Shown: positions 58,363-64,000 of the stretch, piece by piece
Numbering within the stretch: position 1 is the stretch's first letter
Layout of the letters: each line of letters opens with the position of its first letter
Source of the DNA: Gorsachius magnificus
Taxonomy: Eukaryota; Chordata; Aves; Pelecaniformes; Ardeidae
Assembly: GCA_034008185.1 (NCBI GenBank)
Contig: CM067086.1
Span: 35,733,007-35,797,006, forward strand
Length of the DNA: 64,000 nucleotides
Direction: 5' to 3'
Notes under the pieces: model-generated
The model's input: the letters and a program-made list of their open reading frames with translations, nothing else
What the model was told of the DNA's origin: nothing
Database searches by the model: none
Translations under genes and position numbers: made by a program

Positions 58363-61300
58363 ATTATTTGGCTACTGGCACTAGAAAATATGTACCTGAA
58401 AATGCTATGTGAGATTGCTGGGAAATGTTATTTGGCTTGACTGGCTATGAATCAATTTGGCACAATAAGAGTGGGCATACTAAAAGTGGATTGGTAAAGC
58501 ATTTTGGGAAATTAAGAAATTTTAAAATCCCTGAGAGAGAATGAAAGAGCAAAATTTTCTTGGAAGTCAATGGAGAGAGCAGCTGATTGACATATATTTT
58601 ATAGAGAACTCAGATCTACCTAGTGTGCAAGAGCAATTGTTAATGTAAAAGCAAATAACCTTTGTTTTTTCAGTCACGTGACTAGAAAGAAGCTTGTCGT
58701 TCAAAGGACACAGACTACATGGAGAGCTGCAACGAGTCATCCAGTGGAAAATGCCTTCTGAGCATGTTCTTTGGACTCTTGTCTTTTTAGCCTCCTGTCG
58801 ATGACGGCTCGAGATACCATCTCTTTGCTGATACGCCCTCCTGAATGAACGTAGTAATTACCTCTATTAAAATAGCAAATACCATCGAGCAGCACTCCTA
58901 TAACCAGAGTTCAGGTTTCAAAACAGAAAAAGAAAGTATGTTTATCTTCAGGGATGAGGAGGAGTCAAGCAAAACAGTCATTCAGCACATTTGTCTCTTT
59001 TATGTCCCTTGATCTCCTGAAACTATCAGAAGGATTTTGCTGTGGTGTGTTTCACGGTGTTAATGGTCCAATAGGATAAATGGTATTTGTTAAAAAGTTT
59101 TTAAAAGTCCAGGAATAGACAAACTGGGGCAAAGGCATAGTAGAAAGAATCAAGGAGGGCATTTTTCTTGGACTGATGCTAAATCTCTTAGTACTTACAA
59201 GCTTTCAAAGATCAGCTGCTGTATTTTGTGGTAGAGAACTTGGATACAATACCCAGCAATAAGGTTTTGCTGGTTTTCATTAGTTTAGCATTTATGTAGT
59301 TAACATTGACTGTAACAGCTAACTTGGACTTTCAGGTGATAATTGTGCATGGCCTACTATTCCTGCATGTGTTTTCAAGTGCTATGTCATATGAATCCTA
59401 CTGGCAGGAATTTTCTGTCCTCCACTGTAGTACTTTTCTAACAAATGTTACAAGTATTCAAACTACCAAATATGTATATGTTTATATATGCATTTTCAAT
59501 TTTGTTTTTAGAAATGTTATCATGGTTTGTAGGGCTTACAAAAGGTTTGGGATCAAATTTCTGGTGTGAGAATGTAAAATTATATTACCAGAGAAGCATC
59601 TGTTTATGGCAGCCATAAGTGTATATGAAATATAAAGAAAACATATTCTTCTGGATTACAGAAAATATGTTCTTTTACATCGGGCATTTCCAGAGGAAAG
59701 ACATTGTAACTGGGAATATATAGTTTTGCAATAATTTGCTAACAAAACACTCTCTTGATCTCGTGAATTAGTTCTAAGTTAAGGCAGCCCTGAAGCGATC
59801 TGACCTTGGGACCAACAACTTCTAGACTTGGGGGATGCAATGGGAGCAGCCTCTTGCCACTACTCATTCTTATTTCAACTGCATTCAGCTAGGTTCAGCT
59901 GGATGGGGGCATTTTTCATTTATCCTTTAATCTTTCCACAACACTTTTTCTTTCGTCCAATAATGTCAATGTTGTTGGTTTTTATTTTTTTTTCCATTGG
60001 TAATAGAGTCACAATCAATGGCTTTCAGGATTGGTGAGCAGCTGACATTTGCTTTGGGATTACCCCAAACTGCCAGACCATTACTATCTCCTATGTTGGC
60101 CGTGACCATATTTCACTGCTTATATATATATGCTAGCTACTGTATGGTGATTACTTATATTAAATTAAACACATGGAAGAAGCTTTGCCAGCATCTTAAT
60201 GAATCTTCTGAAATTATTCTTTTTGTGGCTCAGCTGCCTTGCTGTAGCTCCCAGATCTTTCATGTTCAAATCTACCACTTAATTTTCCACAGACTTTTGT
60301 TATTTGCAAAGAAGGTGAAGTCCAAGAGTTGGTGCATGCTTTTGCTTTCCAAATCCCACAAAGGTTCTTTACACACTGTAGAACACAGCAAATTTCTAAG
60401 GCAAGTCAAGCTATTGGAAATGAAAAAAATGAGATGTGAAAAATGCCGATGTAAAATTACATACATTTATGATTAAAATGCTCTCATGGGATACAGAAAC
60501 ACACAATATATGCTGCTCTGAAAATACTCACAGGATTGCTAAAGAAGCCATCCTGCTATTCTTAGAAACAGTTCTGAGAACATTTCTTTTACTGTATGAT
60601 CGCAAAGAAATTCTATTTCATCTCAAAACCCACAGAGACTCAGAAGCCCTTTCTGTGCCACATTCGGATGGATCAGGATACCCCATTCCATGATTTTGGA
60701 TGAATCACTGAATCTTTTTGAGCAAGATTGTTACTATCACATAACTACCACCCGGGTAATAGAAAAGATGCAACTCTTCTTATTGCTGACTGAATAATCA
60801 CCAGCTGGAAAAAGCAGTAGCTGCTATCAGGCGATACACAAAAGGCAGGAGAGTCAATATTCATCAGCCAACGTGGTGAAGAACTGAGCTGGAGTATTTT
60901 TCTCTAGCTTCAAGTAATTCTCTTCATTTTTAATATTACATTTTTAACACAAGACTGAATAATTATATAGTTATTCATGTGGAAGCTCATTACATAAATC
61001 ATGGTTCTCAGGCTGCATCTTACCAAGTGTGATCATCATTTGAAGTAAAATTCCCTTTCTTCATCAGCTTGTCTGCAAACAATATTTTAAGGAGAGATTC
61101 CCCTATACAGGATATGACTTCTACTCCTGTTTGTATCCGCTTAAAAGATCTCTAGATTTCAAAACTGTCCCTGACTTAGCTTCACACTTGTCTGATTTCA
61201 TATTCTATTCTCCCCATCCCATCCATTTCCCAGTTTTAGATTTTTCTTGCTCGTCTTTTTCTGCCCTTTTCTTCCATGAATCATTCTTCTATGTGTACTA

Positions 61301-64000
61301 CACATCCTTTCTTCTAAACAGCTGTGGCTGGTAACTCTTACATGGAAACTAGAATTGGTGAAAATTGGGAGTAATGATTCTGAAAAAGCTACAAAATGTT
61401 GACATTTTCATAACATTTTCACTGAAGATCTTAATCTCTACTTCAGACATACTTCCTTTGCAATATATTAATGATTTAGTATATTAGGTATGATATATAA
61501 ATCTGTCAGGTTTTGTAAGGCAAAAATACATTCCTAACAATCAGAAAGAGGAATTTTATCTTCACAGAGAACAGAAATGCCCACTAAGACTGGCAGGTAC
61601 ACTGATGGTCCCTTAGACTTCCATCAGACTGTTTGCATGAGGAAGCCTTCCCTAGTGAAGCCATGAAATCATACAGTGCAGAATATTCCTATGAGGCATC
61701 TGCTTGGGGTTTATTTTACCACTTTCATGTTGTGCTATTTTGGCATGACCATCATTAGGCTTTTGAGGTCTGAAACAACCCTACAATAAAATACTATTTT
61801 TTTAGTACAGTTATAAAACACTCACAGCATGAAGTCCATCACTGCCTCCTCATATACCACAAGTTAGGAAATGGTGTGGGATCACATTTGTCTGTTGATA
61901 TTTTCTTAATGTCATTTGTATTTTTTTTTCAGGTATTTTTTTTCATTTACAATCCTTGTATTTTCCATAGAGGAGGGTGAGCTACCAGGAAACACCACAC
62001 AAAAATCTTTTCAAGACATATGAAAAAGAGGCAAAAAAAAGAAGTCTGAGGAGACCAGTGCTATGTTCTGTGAGAAGTCGACAGTGAAATACACTGATAA
62101 AGAATAATGTGTGCCCATTCTTCTTCCTCTTGTTTGAAATGCAGTATTGGACACTATCTGAGATTAGAAAACACACAACCCCAAATCTACATATGCAACT
62201 AATTTAATCAAAGGGATGGGAGGGGTGACTAGACCACATCAAATGCCAAAACCATACTTTGCCACAAGAAAAAGCGTGGAGATGGGAGTGGAGTGGGTAA
62301 AAAATTTGGTCTGTATGGTCTAATTATTGATGTTTGATGCCTTTGTCATCTGCCAAGTACAGGGAGATGCAACTGGAAGTATGTTGTCCTGGCTGAACTT
62401 TCTGATGGTTGCTTTCCCCATATTTCTATTTAAAGAGTGATATATCACCAAGGACTACTGCATAACATTTTCTTTTTACTCAAGGAAAGGCTGTGCCTCC
62501 AGTCCCCTCCAATTATAGCTTACTATAGAGTCTACGGAGAGAAGGACAAGAGAGCATGGGGTGTTTCTTACTGTGCAGGGTGATCTGCTTGCCTGTGGCA
62601 CCTAAAGGGGTGCTTTAAGCAACATAATTTTTCTTTTGATCCTGGCAAAGATTCAGTAATAAAACCATATTGCCCTTGTGAGAGCCCTTGGGTCAGGGTA
62701 AGCTTTCTGCCGACAGGACACACGCATGAGTCTGTGCTGAGCTTGCCCAGGACAAGTGTCAGGAGTTCCCGTGTTTAGGGAACTGGCCCAGGCAAGCTCT
62801 AGAAAATGGACCTTGCGGTTACGGAGAGACTGATGAGATATTTTCCCACTGACCATAAATGTTTACACTATCCCAGATTCTCTTGAATTATAAGGATTGT
62901 GAAACACAGGAGCAGACCCTTTGATGCGGTTCCCGTGGGAGCAGGAAGGAAAAGTGAGCAGGAGGTACGAAACAGCCTAGAATCTGTGTTTTTAGCTTTC
63001 AGATAGTGCTTAAATAGTTGATACCATTGAGATTAGTTGTCATGAACGACAGCTTCAGCTTGGGAGTCGTACAGCATGGAGATATTGCTGGCAGTCTTTT
63101 CCTCAGGATTCCATTTGGCACAGGAGTGCAGGATGGAGGATGGAGGGGCCACAGGACCTGGCCGGCTGGTAGCACAGCATGGGTCAGCTGTGCAGTGAAC
63201 AGCATGGTGTTCATCCTCCAGCTTGTCTCGTTGTTCCTCTGGTGCTTTATCACATCTGCGTGGGACGTGTTTTTCCCCAGAATGAGAAATAAATTTAACT
63301 TGCAGTACTCTTATTACTCAAACGGGGTGAGGCATACATATTTAATATCAGTGCTGGCATTTTTGGAAAGCGCTGTAGATTATGTTTCCTGCTGTGTTCA
63401 GAATCCTCATCTGCTCAGTAAAACAGTTTCTACCCCTGTCCACCCCCCCAGGCAATGACAATTGCCAATTTTCAAATCAAAATACTCCAGCTCTTTTGAG
63501 CTTCTTCCTCTTAGAAAAGGCATATCTAGTGCCAGTACTAATAAGCAGATTTGGTGCCAAGCTTCTGCTTGGTTCAGTTTCACATTTTAATCAATCTCTC
63601 AGAATTCAGTAAAGCATTAAGCACACTTCTTTCACTATTCATTTTTTAGTGAATTATTCGGTAAGTATAAAGCAATGATTGGTTACTGTATGTGGTGACA
63701 GATAGCCTCCCCCTCTGCTAAGCCACAAGTATGAATATTGAAGGAGCTGTTGAATTCAGACTCAGGTTGTTAAGGTATTGTTATACAGATTTTTTTCAGA
63801 TGGGCCAATAGCTGGCATCTCCACTCATGGGCAAGAACATTTTAATCCACAAAAGGATTGAACATCCAACTGATGTTTACATGAATTTTACCAGCAAATT
63901 CAACGAGACCAAGATTAGCTCACCAACCAACCATTGGAAATCTAAGCAAATGCACTTTTACGACCCAGATTTTTATCACTTCTGTGTTATTGGTTACAGA

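Larger units (their letters stand above)
47050..64000. other. Upstream flanking region without a supported gene
   Basis: This is about 17 kb of AT-rich DNA beyond the CpG island. The open frames (up to about 160 codons by permissive start) have no recognisable domain and no conserved splice pattern I can see. Content I can support is limited to the ancient repeats listed above (51.8, 53.2-53.6, 55.6-56.1, 57.0 and 58.3 kb) and low-complexity tracts. In human the next upstream gene as I remember it is TMCO5A; nothing here resembles it. Confidence 0.7.

Noticed and set aside
59997..60476. 159-codon plus-strand frame in the upstream region
   Set aside because: It starts at a non-ATG codon by the permissive rule and shows no domain; chance remains the simplest reading.
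63018..63458. 146-codon plus-strand frame near the right edge
   Set aside because: No family resemblance and no supporting splice pattern; possibly an unrecognised old repeat but I cannot show it.

Overview
The window looks like bird chromosomal DNA, most likely from a neoavian species. It has long AT-rich introns, a GC-rich CpG-island promoter, a CR1 LINE with the avian-type 3' end, and a solo endogenous-retrovirus LTR of a type I recall from many neoavian genomes. There is no prokaryotic gene organisation. I found no tRNA, rRNA or CRISPR array.

The only protein-coding gene I can support is SPRED1, on the minus strand and incomplete. SPRED1 is a membrane-recruited inhibitor of Ras-ERK signalling. 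Coding exon 1 (45062-45093), exon 2 (9590-9764) and exon 3 (1554-1722) join in frame (32 + 175 + 169 nt, 125 codons plus one base). Together they encode the N-terminal EVH1 domain almost to its end. All three exons have GT/AG boundaries. Intron 1 is 35,297 nt and intron 2 is 7,867 nt. The exons for the central (KIT-binding) and C-terminal Sprouty-like domains lie beyond the left edge.

Layout from left to right: 1-1553 is part of intron 3; 1554-1722 is exon 3; 1723-9589 is intron 2; 9590-9764 is exon 2; 9765-45061 is intron 1. Intron 1 carries a CR1 fragment (about 14191-14854), a 36-base poly-T tract with an antisense AATAAA beside it, a 1,109-bp solo LTR with an intact 5-bp target-site duplication (30774-31882), a 193-codon unexplained ORF or conserved-element candidate (41818-42399), and a separate intronic CpG island (about 43540-44215). 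Exon 1 and the main CpG-island promoter fill about 44850-47000. A 25-codon upstream ORF in excellent context ends 7 nt before the SPRED1 start codon. On the opposite strand a consensus splice donor at 46909/46910 suggests a divergent non-coding transcript.

From about 47050 to 64000 I see no convincing gene. This is upstream flanking DNA with a cluster of old, degraded interspersed repeats: an antisense CR1-like piece, MIR/CORE-SINE-like pieces, and an old sauropsid repeat.

I did not find an unknown biological system. The points most worth checking are the upstream ORF, the long ORF/palindrome in intron 1, the second CpG island and the possible divergent transcript. Family names for repeats and comparisons with human SPRED1 are from memory, not from a search.
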